From: Trinickia dabaoshanensis
GTDB lineage: Bacteria > Pseudomonadota > Gammaproteobacteria > Burkholderiales > Burkholderiaceae
Direction of reading: 5' to 3'
NCBI RefSeq assembly: GCF_002879885.1
Contig: NZ_PNYA01000040.1
Coordinates: forward strand, 1 to 64,000
DNA: 64,000 nt
Part shown: piece after piece, positions 17,231-27,010 of the stretch
Position numbering within the stretch: position 1 is the first letter of the stretch
Layout: each line of letters starts with the position of its first letter
The notes under the pieces: generated by a model
What the model saw: the letters and a program-made list of their open reading frames with translations, nothing else
What the model was told of the DNA's origin: nothing
Databases searched by the model: none
Translations under genes and position numbers: made by a program

Positions 17231-18760
17231 ATGCCGAGCCGCACCCCGGCCGCCCTATGGGCCCAGCAATTCACGCGGTCGTCGGCATCGAAGACGAGTC
17301 TGCAAGACCAAATCCGGCAGATGCTCGTCGCCGCCATCCTCGACGGCCAACTGCCGCCCGACGTCGCCCTGCCCTCGAGCCGCGAGCTGGCCGACCAACT
17401 CGGCGTCGCGCGCAATACGGTCGTGCTCGCTTATCAAATGCTCGTCGAGGAAGGCTATCTAATCTCCCGCGAACGCAGCGGGCACTTCGTCCACCCGGAA
17501 ATGCTGCGCGGCGCGGCCGCCTCGCGTTCCGCGGCGCCCGCACCGGCGCCTCGCGACGACGACATGGCGGCACGTCCCGTGTGGCGGCAACGTATCTCGA
17601 ATCCGCCGTCCCAGCAGCGCAATATCGTCAAGCCCGCCAACTGGCAGCACTACGAATTCCCCTTCATCTATGGGCAATTCGATCAATCGCTCTTTCCGAC
17701 CAACGACTGGCGAGAGTGCTGCATGAAAGCGCTGTCGATCATGGAGATCCGCAACTGGGCGCCCGATTTGATCGAGCGCGACGACGAATCGCTGATTCAA
17801 CAGATCCGCACGCGCGTCTTGCCTCGCCGCGGCGTATTCGCGATGCCCGACGAAATCATCATCACGAACGGCTGTCAGCAGGCCCTGTACCTCATTGCCG
17901 ATTTGCTCTGCGACGAAGACACGACCGTCGGTTTCGAAAACCCGGGCTACCCCGACGCGCGCAACATCTTCGAAAATCGCAATGCACGGCTGCTGCCGCT
18001 GCGCGTGGACAGCAACGGCATCGCGCCGGAGGCGCTCGGCGATTCGCTCGCTCGATGCGACTACGTCTACGTGACGCCGAGCCACCAGTGCCCCACGACC
18101 GCGACGATGCCGCTCGAGCGACGCCGCGCGCTGCTCGATTGCGCGCAAAAGCACGATTTCGTCATCGTGGAGGACGACTACGAAAGCGAGAACACTTTTT
18201 CCGGCACGCCGCATCCGGCGTTGAAGAGTCTGGACACCGCAGATCGCGTGATTTACGTGGGTAGTCTCTCGAAGACGTTCGCGCCGGGTCTGCGTCTGGG
18301 CTATGTCGTGGGCCCGCGCGAACTCATTCGCGAGTTGCGCGCATTGCGGCGGCTGATGGTGCGCCATCCCGTGGGCTACGTGCAGCGCGCATTCGCCACG
18401 TTCCTTGCGTTGGGACATCACGATGCGTTGTTGCGGCGGCTCGCGCACGCCTACCGCGATCGCTCGCAGGCTCTGATGGCGGCGCTCGACGCGTATCTGC
18501 CGCAAGCACGCTATGTACCGATCACGGGCGGTGCATCGTCGTGGGTCGAAGGCCCCGAATGGCTCGATGCCGAGCGTCTTGCCGCCGACGCGCAAGCCGT
18601 CGGCGTGCTGATCGAGCCCGGCAACGTGTTTTTCATGAACGACGACAAAGAGGCACGCCGCTATTTCCGCATGGGCTTCTCGGCTATCGCGCCGGAGAAG
18701 ATCGAAGCGGGCGTGCGCGCCCTCGCGCAATGCGTGGGCGCGCAGCTAACGGGGATCTGA
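17231..18760 (+). CDS. MocR-family GntR/aminotransferase fusion regulator (TauR-like candidate)
   Basis: A 509-residue fusion of a GntR winged helix (about residues 20-90, with PSSRELADQLGVARNTVVLAYQMLVEEGYL) and a PLP-dependent aminotransferase-like domain. The Schiff-base lysine is Lys348 in GSLSKTFAPGLRLG. MocR proteins use PLP adducts as effectors. TauR, the activator of taurine catabolism in several proteobacteria, belongs to this family. Here the gene is convergent with, and 21 bp from, the soeABC sulfite dehydrogenase genes, so a TauR role is plausible but unproven. The ATG at 17231 follows AGGAG; the longer upstream frame overlaps the LysR gene and is not used. Confidence 0.85.
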   Translation: MPSRTPAALWAQQFTRSSASKTSLQDQIRQMLVAAILDGQLPPDVALPSSRELADQLGVARNTVVLAYQMLVEEGYLISRERSGHFVHPEMLRGAAASRSAAPAPAPRDDDMAARPVWRQRISNPPSQQRNIVKPANWQHYEFPFIYGQFDQSLFPTNDWRECCMKALSIMEIRNWAPDLIERDDESLIQQIRTRVLPRRGVFAMPDEIIITNGCQQALYLIADLLCDEDTTVGFENPGYPDARNIFENRNARLLPLRVDSNGIAPEALGDSLARCDYVYVTPSHQCPTTATMPLERRRALLDCAQKHDFVIVEDDYESENTFSGTPHPALKSLDTADRVIYVGSLSKTFAPGLRLGYVVGPRELIRELRALRRLMVRHPVGYVQRAFATFLALGHHDALLRRLAHAYRDRSQALMAALDAYLPQARYVPITGGASSWVEGPEWLDAERLAADAQAVGVLIEPGNVFFMNDDKEARRYFRMGFSAIAPEKIEAGVRALAQCVGAQLTGI

Positions 18761-18781
18761 TTCAGCGGACGTAAGCGACGG

Positions 18782-19735
18782 TCAAGATGCGCGCTGGTAG
18801 TAAATGTTCTGCGGATGGCGCGCATCGGCGAAGAAGAACCAGCGTTCGGCGAGCAGTCCCGCGTATTGAATGACGAATGCGCCGGCGAGCGCCGCGGCCG
18901 CCACGCCCGGCCGCACCGCCCACACGCCCGCCCCGATCAGTACGATCGGCACCGCGAAGGCACCCAGCAAAAAACCGATCTTGACGACGTGCAGCGTACC
19001 GGCGCCGCGCCCGTGGAAAAACTCGCGCGTATTGAACGCGCTCGCCGTGAAGCCGCGCGAGGTTTGCGTCACCTTGCCGTTGCGAATGCCGGTCGCGCTT
19101 TGAACGGTGGACTTCGGTTTCAACCGTGCGTTGCGCGCAAGCGAAGCGAGCCGTGTCGCACAGCCCGCGAGCGTCAGCACGCCCGCGCACGAAGCGAGGC
19201 CACCCACGAGCGTCGGCGCGAGCCATGCGGCGCAGGCCGTTGCCAGCGTGCAGCCCGATGCGCAGCCGAGCAGCACGAAATTCACGAGCGTGAGCGGGCT
19301 CGCCCACTCCTGCAGGAAACGCAGACACGCATAGATCATCCCCGTACAGACGAACAGCGCGAAGCTGGCCAAGGCGGCGAGCGCGCCGATCGTCAACTCG
19401 AGCGCAACGCTCGCACCTACCCAATGCGCCGCGCCGTACGCCGCCGCGAGCGCCAAGAACACCGGCAGCGCAATGCATTCGCGCGATAGCCACGACGTCC
19501 GCCACATCGCGATCGCCCGCCAGGCGCGTTCGGGATGCCCCAGGTGGAAGAACGACGCCAAGAGGCCGAGCATGCCGAGCACGACCGTCAAGGCGGCGCC
19601 GAAAACGTAGAACCCGGAAGGCACATCGAGCCCCAACACGCCCGATGCGACTTGCACGCCGACGAGCGCGAGCAACAGCCCCTGCGCCGCGCCGCACAGC
19701 GTCGTGAGAAAAATGACCGAGAAAGCAGGCCGCAT
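18782..19735 (-). CDS. soeC: DmsC/NrfD-type membrane anchor, SoeC candidate
   Basis: A 317-residue polytopic protein of the DmsC anchor family, mostly hydrophobic with about eight or nine helices and no haem motif. It would anchor the molybdenum/iron-sulfur subunits to the inner membrane and pass electrons to quinone. It is the third gene of an A-B-C set with soeB (gap 49 bp). Family alone allows DMSO reductase, polysulfide reductase or SoeC; the sulfonate context and the Tat-less catalytic subunit favour SoeC. A GGAG site precedes the start. Confidence 0.7.
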   Translation of the reverse strand: MRPAFSVIFLTTLCGAAQGLLLALVGVQVASGVLGLDVPSGFYVFGAALTVVLGMLGLLASFFHLGHPERAWRAIAMWRTSWLSRECIALPVFLALAAAYGAAHWVGASVALELTIGALAALASFALFVCTGMIYACLRFLQEWASPLTLVNFVLLGCASGCTLATACAAWLAPTLVGGLASCAGVLTLAGCATRLASLARNARLKPKSTVQSATGIRNGKVTQTSRGFTASAFNTREFFHGRGAGTLHVVKIGFLLGAFAVPIVLIGAGVWAVRPGVAAAALAGAFVIQYAGLLAERWFFFADARHPQNIYYQRAS

Positions 19736-19784
19736 GAGTCAACTCCATCAATACCGATAAGGGGCGTTCGCTGCGAACCAGCCG

Positions 19785-20531
19785 TTACCGATGCACGGCC
19801 AAGGCCGCGAGATCGACCTCGCCGCGCTCGAACCGCGCTTCGAACGACTCGTCCTTCGCGCCCGCGCTCGCACCGCTGCCGCACCCGCCGCTTTTACCGC
19901 AACCGCACGACGATTCCGTCTTTACGCGCGGCAGGTAATGGTTCGAGGGCTTCGTGTCCCACTCGGGCATCAGTTGATAACCACCGCGTTCGCGAATCGC
20001 GCGCGACACGTCCGATTCCGGGTCGTGGATATCGCCGAAGATCCGCGCCGACGTCGGACACGCGAGCACGCACGCGGGCTTGCGATCGCGTTCGGGCAGC
20101 GCCGGGTTGTCGATCCGGTCGGCGCATAGCGTGCACTTGGTCATCTCCTTGCGGCCTTCGTCGAGCTCCCGCGCGCCGTAGGGACAGGCCCACGCGCAGT
20201 ACTTGCAGCCGATGCACTTGTCGTAGTCCACCAACACGATGCCGTCCGACTTGCGCTTGTAGCTCGCGCCGGTCGGACAAACGGGTACGCACGGCGGGTC
20301 CTCGCAATGCAGACACGATTTCGGGAAATGGATCGTGTCCGTCATCGGAAACACACCGGCCTCGTACGTCTGCACCCGGTTGAAGAACGTGCCCGACGGG
20401 TCGTCGTCGTAAGGCCGAGCGTCGGTCAGGCTGCCCGCCTCACCCGACGTATTCCATTCCTTGCAACTCGTCACGCACGCATGGCACCCCACGCATACGT
20501 TCAGGTCGATGACCAGCGCCATCTGCGTCAT
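19785..20531 (-). CDS. soeB: four-cluster ferredoxin subunit, SoeB candidate
   Basis: A 248-residue DmsB/SoeB-type electron-transfer subunit. Four Cys clusters are visible (CVGCHACVTSC, CLHCEDPPCVPVC, CIGCKYCAWAC, CTLC with CVLAC), giving four [4Fe-4S] centres that link the molybdenum subunit to the membrane anchor. The C-terminal tail carries an unusual Cys/Gly/Ser-rich patch (SSCGCGKSGGCGSG) beyond the fourth cluster. Its ATG overlaps the soeA stop codon by 4 bp. Confidence 0.8.
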   Translation of the reverse strand: MTQMALVIDLNVCVGCHACVTSCKEWNTSGEAGSLTDARPYDDDPSGTFFNRVQTYEAGVFPMTDTIHFPKSCLHCEDPPCVPVCPTGASYKRKSDGIVLVDYDKCIGCKYCAWACPYGARELDEGRKEMTKCTLCADRIDNPALPERDRKPACVLACPTSARIFGDIHDPESDVSRAIRERGGYQLMPEWDTKPSNHYLPRVKTESSCGCGKSGGCGSGASAGAKDESFEARFERGEVDLAALAVHR

Positions 20532-23488
20532 TGCTCGTCTCCTTGTTCGCGACCTACGTCGCCGTGCGCCACGCCGAACGAAGCGGCCCGGCGCAACCGC
20601 GCCGCGAATTCGCCCTTACCCGCGAAATAGGCCTGCACACGTTGCACGACGCTAGTCGACCCGGGCATCGGCCGCATCGGCGCGAATTGCGGCAGCGTCG
20701 TGGACGCCTCGGCCTCGGCGAGATAAATGCGCACACGCACGTCATACCAGCCGGCTTGACCCGTGATCGGGTCGGAGTTGGACATGCGCTCGCCGCCACG
20801 CGTATCGCTCGGCAATTCGTCGGCAATGACGTGGTTCAGCAAAAAGCCGCGCTGCGATTCCCCGGCATTGGGACTCAAATTCCACGCGCCGGCGGCCTTG
20901 CCGATCGCATTCCACGTCCAAACGGTCCCGGGCTCCACCGCTTCGCTATAGCGCGCCCGGCAACGCACCTTGCCCCAAGGCGACTCGACATAGATCCATC
21001 CTCCATCGTCTATGCCGGCGCTCGACGCCGTCGCCGGATTGACGAACAAGTGGTTCTCGCCATGAATTTGGCGCAGCCACGCGTTTTGCGAATCCCAGGA
21101 GTGATACATCGCCATCGGCCGCTGCGTAATCGCCGCCAGCGGGTAGCGATCGAGATCGGTCACGCCCTGCTCGAGCGGCGGATACCAGAACGGCAGCGGG
21201 TCGAAGTAGCGTTCGATGCGCGCGCGCAAGTGCTCCGGAGGCTGCCGCCCTTGCGTCTTGCCTTGCGCGGCGAGGCGAAACGTCTGCATCACCTCGGAAT
21301 AGAGTTGGATCACGATCGGCACGCCGAACTTGCGCATCCCGTTATCGACGGCCCATTGCATATACGGCCCGTTCCAGTTGCGCATGTACTGCAGCGATTC
21401 AGGCAATCGATGGTGGTAGACGCAATTATTCTTCGCGTACTGCTCCCACTGATTCGGGTTCGGCTCGCCCACCACGGCTTTCGTCCCGTCCTTGCCGCGC
21501 CATCCGATCAGAAAGCCCGTGCCGGAATCGGGCGCCGTCTGAAAGTTGACGACGAAGTCCGGATAGTCGCGAAACTTGCGCTTGCCGTCGCCGGTCGTGA
21601 AAGCCGGCAGCTTCAAACGGCCGGCCAGCTCGATCAGCACTTCTTGGAACGGCTTGCATTCGCCCGTCGGCGGCACCACGGGAACGCGCACCGAATCCAC
21701 GGGGCCGTCGAACTCGGAGATCGGCCGGTCGAGCACCGACATCACGTCGTGCCGTTCGAGGTAAGTCGTATCGGGCAGGATCAAATCGGCGAAGGCGGTC
21801 ATCTCCGATTCGAATGCATCGCACACGACGAGGAACGGAATCTTGTATTCGCCGTCCTCGCGTTTGTCGACGAGCATCTTGCGCGCTTGCCCCGGATTCA
21901 TCGACGAATTCCAGGCCATGTTCGCCATGAAGATCATCAGCGTGTCGATCGGATACGGATCGCCGCGCCATGCGTTCGTAATGACCGAATGCATGAGCCC
22001 ATGCACGGCGAGCGGGTACTCCCATGAAAACGCTTTGTCGATGCGCGCGGGCGAGCCGTCTTCGTAGACGAAGAGATCGGACGGCGCGGCGGGCCAGCCG
22101 AGCGGCCCCGTCGCGAGTGGCGTATTGGGCTTGATGACAGCGGGATCGTTCGGCGGTTTCGCCGAAGGCGGCGCCGCGCGTGGGTACGGCGCCTTGTGGC
22201 GGAAGCCGCCCGGACGATCGATCGTGCCGAGCAGCGACATCAACACAGCCATGGCGCGAATCGTCTGGAAGCCGTTCGAGTGGGCGGCCAGTCCGCGCAT
22301 CGCGTGGAACGCGATCGGCGCGCCTTCGACGGTATCGTGGGTCTTTCCCCACGAATCGGTCCATTGAATCGGCAGCACGATGCGCTGCTCGCGCGCGGCC
22401 GTGGCCATCTCGCGCGCGATCCGCTCGATCGTCTCCGCGGCGATGCCGGTGATATCGGCCGCCCACTGCGGCGTACAGTGCGCCACTTGTTCGCGCAACA
22501 ACGCAAACGACGGCGCAACGGGCGTGCCGTCATCGAGCACATAGCGGCCCTCGAGCGCCGGGCTCGCATCGGCCGCGTGATTCGGCACGGCGCGGTTCGT
22601 TACCGAATCCCACCATAGATGATTCTGCGGAAAAAGCGCATTGACCTCGGGCACGCCACGATCTCGCACGAACAGCCCGAACGTGTCGCTCTCTTCGCGT
22701 AGATCGACCAGTTCACCGGCATTCGTAAAGCGCTCCACGAACGCTCGATCGTAGGTGCCCCGCTCGATCAACTCACGGATCAGCGCCATAAAAAGCGCGC
22801 CGTCGGTACCTGGACGAATCGCGATCCATTCGTCCGCGATCGCGGCGTAACCGGTGCGCACAGGATTGATCGCAACGAAGCGCCCACCGGCACGCTTGAA
22901 TTTCGACAACGCGATTTTTAGCGGATTGGAGTGATGGTCTTCCGCCGTGCCGATCATGAAGAACAGTTTGGCGTTGTCGAGATCGGGACCGCCGAACTCC
23001 CAGAACGAGCCGCCGATCGTATAGATCATGCCGGCCGCCATGTTCGCCGAACAAAAACCGCCGTGCGCCGCATAGTTCGGTGTGCCGAACTGCTTGGCGA
23101 ACAAGCCCGTCAGCGCCTGCATCTGATCGCGGCCCGTGAAAAGCGCGAACCGCTTCGGATCGGTTGCCCGCAGATGCGCGAGGCGCTCGCCCAGCATGTC
23201 GAACGCCGCGTCCCACGAGATCGGTTCGAACTGGGCGTCGCCGCGCTCGGTACCCGCTTTGCGCAACAGCGGCCGCGTGAGCCGCGCCGGCGAATACTGC
23301 TTCATGATCCCCGAGGAGCCTTTCGCGCAAATCACGCCCTGGTTCAACGGATGATCGGGGTTACCGTCGATATAGCGCACCTCGCCGTCGCGCACGTGCA
23401 CGCGTATGCCGCAGCGGCATGCGCACATGTAGCAGGTCGTCGTCTTGACCTCGAGCTTCTCGTTTTGCGTGCGCGCATGATGGTCCAT
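20528..23488 (-). CDS. soeA: molybdopterin oxidoreductase, SoeA-type sulfite dehydrogenase catalytic subunit
   Basis: A 986-residue bis-MGD molybdoenzyme. The N-terminus lacks a twin-arginine signal and begins with a [4Fe-4S] motif (Cys19, Cys22, Cys26, Cys54). The body has the usual DMSO-reductase-family blocks. A cytoplasmic, Tat-less catalytic subunit followed by a four-cluster ferredoxin and a DmsC-like anchor is the architecture of SoeABC, which oxidises sulfite to sulfate at the cytoplasmic face of the membrane. In this window it would remove the sulfite released by Xsc. DMSO or other reductase activity cannot be ruled out by sequence alone. AGGAG precedes the ATG. Confidence 0.72.
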   Translation of the reverse strand: MDHHARTQNEKLEVKTTTCYMCACRCGIRVHVRDGEVRYIDGNPDHPLNQGVICAKGSSGIMKQYSPARLTRPLLRKAGTERGDAQFEPISWDAAFDMLGERLAHLRATDPKRFALFTGRDQMQALTGLFAKQFGTPNYAAHGGFCSANMAAGMIYTIGGSFWEFGGPDLDNAKLFFMIGTAEDHHSNPLKIALSKFKRAGGRFVAINPVRTGYAAIADEWIAIRPGTDGALFMALIRELIERGTYDRAFVERFTNAGELVDLREESDTFGLFVRDRGVPEVNALFPQNHLWWDSVTNRAVPNHAADASPALEGRYVLDDGTPVAPSFALLREQVAHCTPQWAADITGIAAETIERIAREMATAAREQRIVLPIQWTDSWGKTHDTVEGAPIAFHAMRGLAAHSNGFQTIRAMAVLMSLLGTIDRPGGFRHKAPYPRAAPPSAKPPNDPAVIKPNTPLATGPLGWPAAPSDLFVYEDGSPARIDKAFSWEYPLAVHGLMHSVITNAWRGDPYPIDTLMIFMANMAWNSSMNPGQARKMLVDKREDGEYKIPFLVVCDAFESEMTAFADLILPDTTYLERHDVMSVLDRPISEFDGPVDSVRVPVVPPTGECKPFQEVLIELAGRLKLPAFTTGDGKRKFRDYPDFVVNFQTAPDSGTGFLIGWRGKDGTKAVVGEPNPNQWEQYAKNNCVYHHRLPESLQYMRNWNGPYMQWAVDNGMRKFGVPIVIQLYSEVMQTFRLAAQGKTQGRQPPEHLRARIERYFDPLPFWYPPLEQGVTDLDRYPLAAITQRPMAMYHSWDSQNAWLRQIHGENHLFVNPATASSAGIDDGGWIYVESPWGKVRCRARYSEAVEPGTVWTWNAIGKAAGAWNLSPNAGESQRGFLLNHVIADELPSDTRGGERMSNSDPITGQAGWYDVRVRIYLAEAEASTTLPQFAPMRPMPGSTSVVQRVQAYFAGKGEFAARLRRAASFGVAHGDVGREQGDEQ

Positions 23489-23619
23489 CGTGACTCCTCT
23501 TTCGGGGACACTACCGCCGCTCGCATCGAGGGCGGTAATTCGGTAGGTCTATGCTACGTGCGAGCGGTGCCGACAAAAAGTCGTATTCGATGATCGAAAC
23601 TATCGGCTGGCGCGATAGA

Positions 23620-25041
23620 TCATTGCTGCCAATTCGAAACGAGTTCGTGTTCGTCGATACGCCGTGCCCGCCGCCGAATGCAGATCCAATAAGCCGCGAA
23701 CACGATCGCGAGGCTCACCACGCCGAGCCACAGCGGCTTGCGCTGCTCGGGAATGAACGCCATGGCGACCAAGATACCGAGCATCCCGGCAATCGATAGC
23801 CACGTCAGATACGGAAAGCCCCACATCTTCACGCGCAGCCTGGCGGTGGCGGATTCGTCCAGCCGGTTGCGCAAGCGCAGTTGCGAAAAGGCGATCAGCA
23901 CGTACACGAAAATGGCGACCGTACCGTACGAATCGACGAGAAAGGCGAACACCGTGTCCGGCGAGATATACGACATCACCACGGAGCCGTATCCGAATAG
24001 CGTGCCGAGCAAGATCGCGCGCACCGGCACGCCGCGAGCGTTGACCATAGCCAGCGAGGCCGGCGCATCGCCGTTGCGCGTCAATGCGAACAGCATGCGC
24101 GACGCGGCGTACAAGCCGGAATTGAGGGCCGAGAGCACGGCCGTCAGCACGATCGCGTTCATGATGTTCGCGGCGGCGGGCAGGCCCATCGCCGTGAGCG
24201 CGCTGACGTAAGGCGTGGCCATGGCCGGCGAATTCCACGGCACGAGCGCGACGACGAGCGCGACCGAGCCGACGTAGAACACGAGCACGCGTGTAATGAC
24301 GGAATTCGTCGCCTTGGCCACCGCTTTCGCCGGTTCGCGAGCTTCGGCCGCCGCGATCGTGACGATTTCCGCGCCGAAGTAAAAGCCCGTCGCCGCGACC
24401 GCGCCGCTCATGACCGGCCCGAAGCCGAGCGGCATGAACCCGCCGTGACCCAGCAGTGTCGGCAGAACCGAACCGGTATGCATGGACGACGGCCAAAGTC
24501 CGCACACGTAAAGGCCGCCGAGGAACAAGAAGACGATGATCGCGCCGACCTTGATCGACGAGAACCAAAACTCGAACTCGCCGTAGCTGCCGACCGAGAT
24601 CAAGTTCGTCGCCGTCAGGACGATCAACAGACCGAGGCTAATCAGCCAAGCGGGCGCATCGGGCAACCAGAACTGAATGAGCTTGGCGCCGGCCACCGCT
24701 TCCAAAGCGACCACGATGACCCAAAAGTACCAGTACATCCACCCCGTCAAGAATCCCGCGAGCCGTCCCGGCCCGCGCCGGGTCGAGAACGCGAGGCGCG
24801 CGTATTCGTAGAACGAACCGACGGCCGGCATCGCGCACGCCATCTCGCCGAGCATGCGCATCACGAGGACGACGAGTCCGCCCGTGATCAGAAACGAAAG
24901 AATGGCCGCGGGGCCCGTCTGCCGAATCACGACGCCGCTGCCGACGAACAGGCCCGCTCCGATCACGCCGCCAAGCGCGATCATCGTCATATGGCGCTGC
25001 TTCAGTCCGCACTTCAAATTGCCATCGTCCGTCGAATGCAT
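23620..25041 (-). CDS. APC-family amino-acid permease (GabP-like)
   Basis: A 473-residue, 12-helix amino acid/polyamine/organocation permease. The N-terminal LKQRHMTMIALGGVIGAGLFVGSG and the Gly-rich helix 1 break are characteristic of the AAT/GabP subgroup. It lies between a TauY-like dehydrogenase and soeA on the same strand (gaps 211 and 131 bp), so it may import taurine or a related amino compound as a secondary system beside the ABC transporter. The substrate is inferred from position. GGAG precedes the start codon. Confidence 0.8.
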   Translation of the reverse strand: MHSTDDGNLKCGLKQRHMTMIALGGVIGAGLFVGSGVVIRQTGPAAILSFLITGGLVVLVMRMLGEMACAMPAVGSFYEYARLAFSTRRGPGRLAGFLTGWMYWYFWVIVVALEAVAGAKLIQFWLPDAPAWLISLGLLIVLTATNLISVGSYGEFEFWFSSIKVGAIIVFLFLGGLYVCGLWPSSMHTGSVLPTLLGHGGFMPLGFGPVMSGAVAATGFYFGAEIVTIAAAEAREPAKAVAKATNSVITRVLVFYVGSVALVVALVPWNSPAMATPYVSALTAMGLPAAANIMNAIVLTAVLSALNSGLYAASRMLFALTRNGDAPASLAMVNARGVPVRAILLGTLFGYGSVVMSYISPDTVFAFLVDSYGTVAIFVYVLIAFSQLRLRNRLDESATARLRVKMWGFPYLTWLSIAGMLGILVAMAFIPEQRKPLWLGVVSLAIVFAAYWICIRRRARRIDEHELVSNWQQ

Positions 25042-25252
25042 GTCTTCTCCATATCGTAATGAATGTCTACCACGGCCAAGCGGCTGCCCCGGGGCGTATG
25101 CACGCCCCGTCGCAACGATCGGCTCACCGGTTTTTATGGTCTGCGGCGCGACGGCCGGCCGTTATGCGGCCGACGTCGCTTGCATGAATGGATCGATCGC
25201 CGCCGTAACGGCAATCGACGAAAGTGGCGCTAAGGCGTAATGCGCAAGCCCG

Positions 25253-26668
25253 TCAGGGCCGTTCGTCGCGCCTGAAGTATTGGAGGTAAAGCAAACGCTG
25301 TCCGATCCGCCGAAACGGCGCGAACGGATGGCCCGGCAACGGGCTCGTGAAGATCGGCAGCGTCAGATGCGCGCTCTTGCCCGCGATACGCTCTGCGAGC
25401 CGGCGGCCCGCTTGCTGCGAGTACGACACGCCGTTGCCGCCGTAGCCGAGCGCGTAGTAGACCGATTGCTTGGGATCGGGCTGGCAGATGCGCGGCATCA
25501 TGTCGTGACTGACATCCACCCATCCCCACCACGAATAATCGATTTGCACGCCGCGCAAAGCCGGGAACTTGCGAGCCATGCCTTCCTTGAGCAAATCCAG
25601 ATGGCGCGGATGCGGCGCATCGCGGCCGGTGATCGCGCTGCGGCTGCCGATCTGCAAACGCCGGTCCGGCAAAAAGCGATAGTAAAAGCGCAGCGTGCGG
25701 GTATCGGTCAGCACTTGCGTCGTGCGGAAGTTGCACGCGCGGATTTCCTCGTCGGTCAGCACGCGCGTGACCATCGAGTTCGAGAGAATCGGCATCACCT
25801 TGCTGCGCAACGACGGATGCAACGTCTGGGCCGTATAGGCTCCCGTCGCGATACCCACGGCTCGGGCGCGCACGATCCCGCCGGGCGTATGAAGGTGGTG
25901 AATACCGTTGATCGTTTCCCAGCCGAGCACCGGGCTGCTCGTATGCACCTTCGCGCCGGCCTCGCGTGCCAGACGCAGATAGCCGAATGCAAGCTTGGCC
26001 GCATGAATGCCGATGCCTTCGGGTTCGTGCAGCGCACCGGCCGCCTCGTGATCGTTCAAAAATTCCCGGCGGAACGTCTCGGCGCCGAGCAGCTCGGACG
26101 GGTAGCCGAATACGTCCTTCCAGACCTTCGCTTCGGCCGCGAGCTTTTCCATGATGCGCGGTCGATGCGCGATCAGGAAGTGGCCGCCCGGCTGCGGATC
26201 GCAATCGATCTCGGCCACGAACGATTTGAAATGATCGAAGCCTTCCAGGATCTCTTCGTGCAACTTGAGGGCGACACCTTTGCCCCAGCGCTCGACCCAT
26301 TGCGAACGCGATAAGCGGCCCGATGCGTTTTGCGCCTGTCCGCCGTTACGGCTGCTGCAGCCCCAGCTCGTCCGGTTCGCTTCGAGCACCACCGCTTTGA
26401 TACCGTGCTCGCGCGCAAGACATAGGGCCGTGGCGAGCCCCGTGTAGCCGGAACCTACGATCGCCACGTCGACATCCATGTCCTTCGTGACCGGGCCGTC
26501 GTCGGGCGGCGGACTGCCGGCGGTCGCGATCCAGTACGTCGGCGCATAGTCTCGTCCTTGCCCCGGCCCCGGCGATACGAGCGGGTCGTAGGTCGGATCG
26601 TAGCGCCGATCGGCGGTATCGCCCTGCGCGAAACCGCTCGTGGCCCGCTCGACTGAGGTGTATTCCAT
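25253..26668 (-). CDS. tauY: FAD-dependent oxidoreductase, taurine dehydrogenase large-subunit (TauY) candidate
   Basis: A 471-residue DAO-family flavoprotein. The FAD-binding GxGxxG motif lies at Gly72-Gly74-Gly77, followed by VVLEANRTSWGCSSRNGGQ. The long N-terminal segment with DPTYDPLVSPGPGQGRDYAPTYWIATAG and the later SWWGWVDVSHDMMPRI stretch are, to my recollection, shared with TauY. TauXY oxidatively deaminates taurine to sulfoacetaldehyde. The gamma-glutamylputrescine oxidase (PuuB) group is the main alternative. ATG at 26668 has GGAG upstream and is preferred over 26716. It is divergent from an IclR gene and is the likely first gene of a tauY-permease-soeABC transcription unit. Confidence 0.7.
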   Translation of the reverse strand: MEYTSVERATSGFAQGDTADRRYDPTYDPLVSPGPGQGRDYAPTYWIATAGSPPPDDGPVTKDMDVDVAIVGSGYTGLATALCLAREHGIKAVVLEANRTSWGCSSRNGGQAQNASGRLSRSQWVERWGKGVALKLHEEILEGFDHFKSFVAEIDCDPQPGGHFLIAHRPRIMEKLAAEAKVWKDVFGYPSELLGAETFRREFLNDHEAAGALHEPEGIGIHAAKLAFGYLRLAREAGAKVHTSSPVLGWETINGIHHLHTPGGIVRARAVGIATGAYTAQTLHPSLRSKVMPILSNSMVTRVLTDEEIRACNFRTTQVLTDTRTLRFYYRFLPDRRLQIGSRSAITGRDAPHPRHLDLLKEGMARKFPALRGVQIDYSWWGWVDVSHDMMPRICQPDPKQSVYYALGYGGNGVSYSQQAGRRLAERIAGKSAHLTLPIFTSPLPGHPFAPFRRIGQRLLYLQYFRRDERP

Positions 26669-27010
26669 GTACCTATCTCCTGATTGTTCTATTCGATCGA
26701 CCTCGTGTCGATGCATCGACGCGGCGATCCGTCGAGGAAAGTGTAGGTAGGCAGATATCGGCGAGGTAGAACCAGTGGCGGGTATTCACTTGGACCAGCG
26801 CGCGCCGAATGGAAACGTAGCGCGATCGGCACGGAATGTTCCGCCGGCGCTCATCAGCAAAAACGAGCATAGGCGCAGCGCGCTTCTTGGCTCACGCTAC
26901 GAACTGAAACAAAATGGTTCATTGGCGATCGACGGCGAGCGCTCCGTATGTGCCGACACACGCCGACACACGCCGCACGCGCCACTACCCGCCGTCCTCG
27001 CAGGAGACTC
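26669..27010. promoter_or_regulatory. divergent control region between tauY candidate and IclR gene
   Basis: No gene is seen in these 342 bp. They hold a perfect 14-bp palindrome, GTCGATGCATCGAC (26707-26720, 39 bp upstream of the tauY ATG), and CGGAATGTTCCG (26832-26843, GGAA-N2-TTCC), which resembles IclR-type sites. A repeated GCCGACACAC unit lies at about 26952-26972 just before the IclR gene. These are operator candidates only. Confidence 0.4.

Noticed and set aside
20528-23488. DMSO reductase DmsA
   Set aside because: No twin-arginine signal and a sulfonate context; SoeA fits better, though reductase activity cannot be fully excluded.
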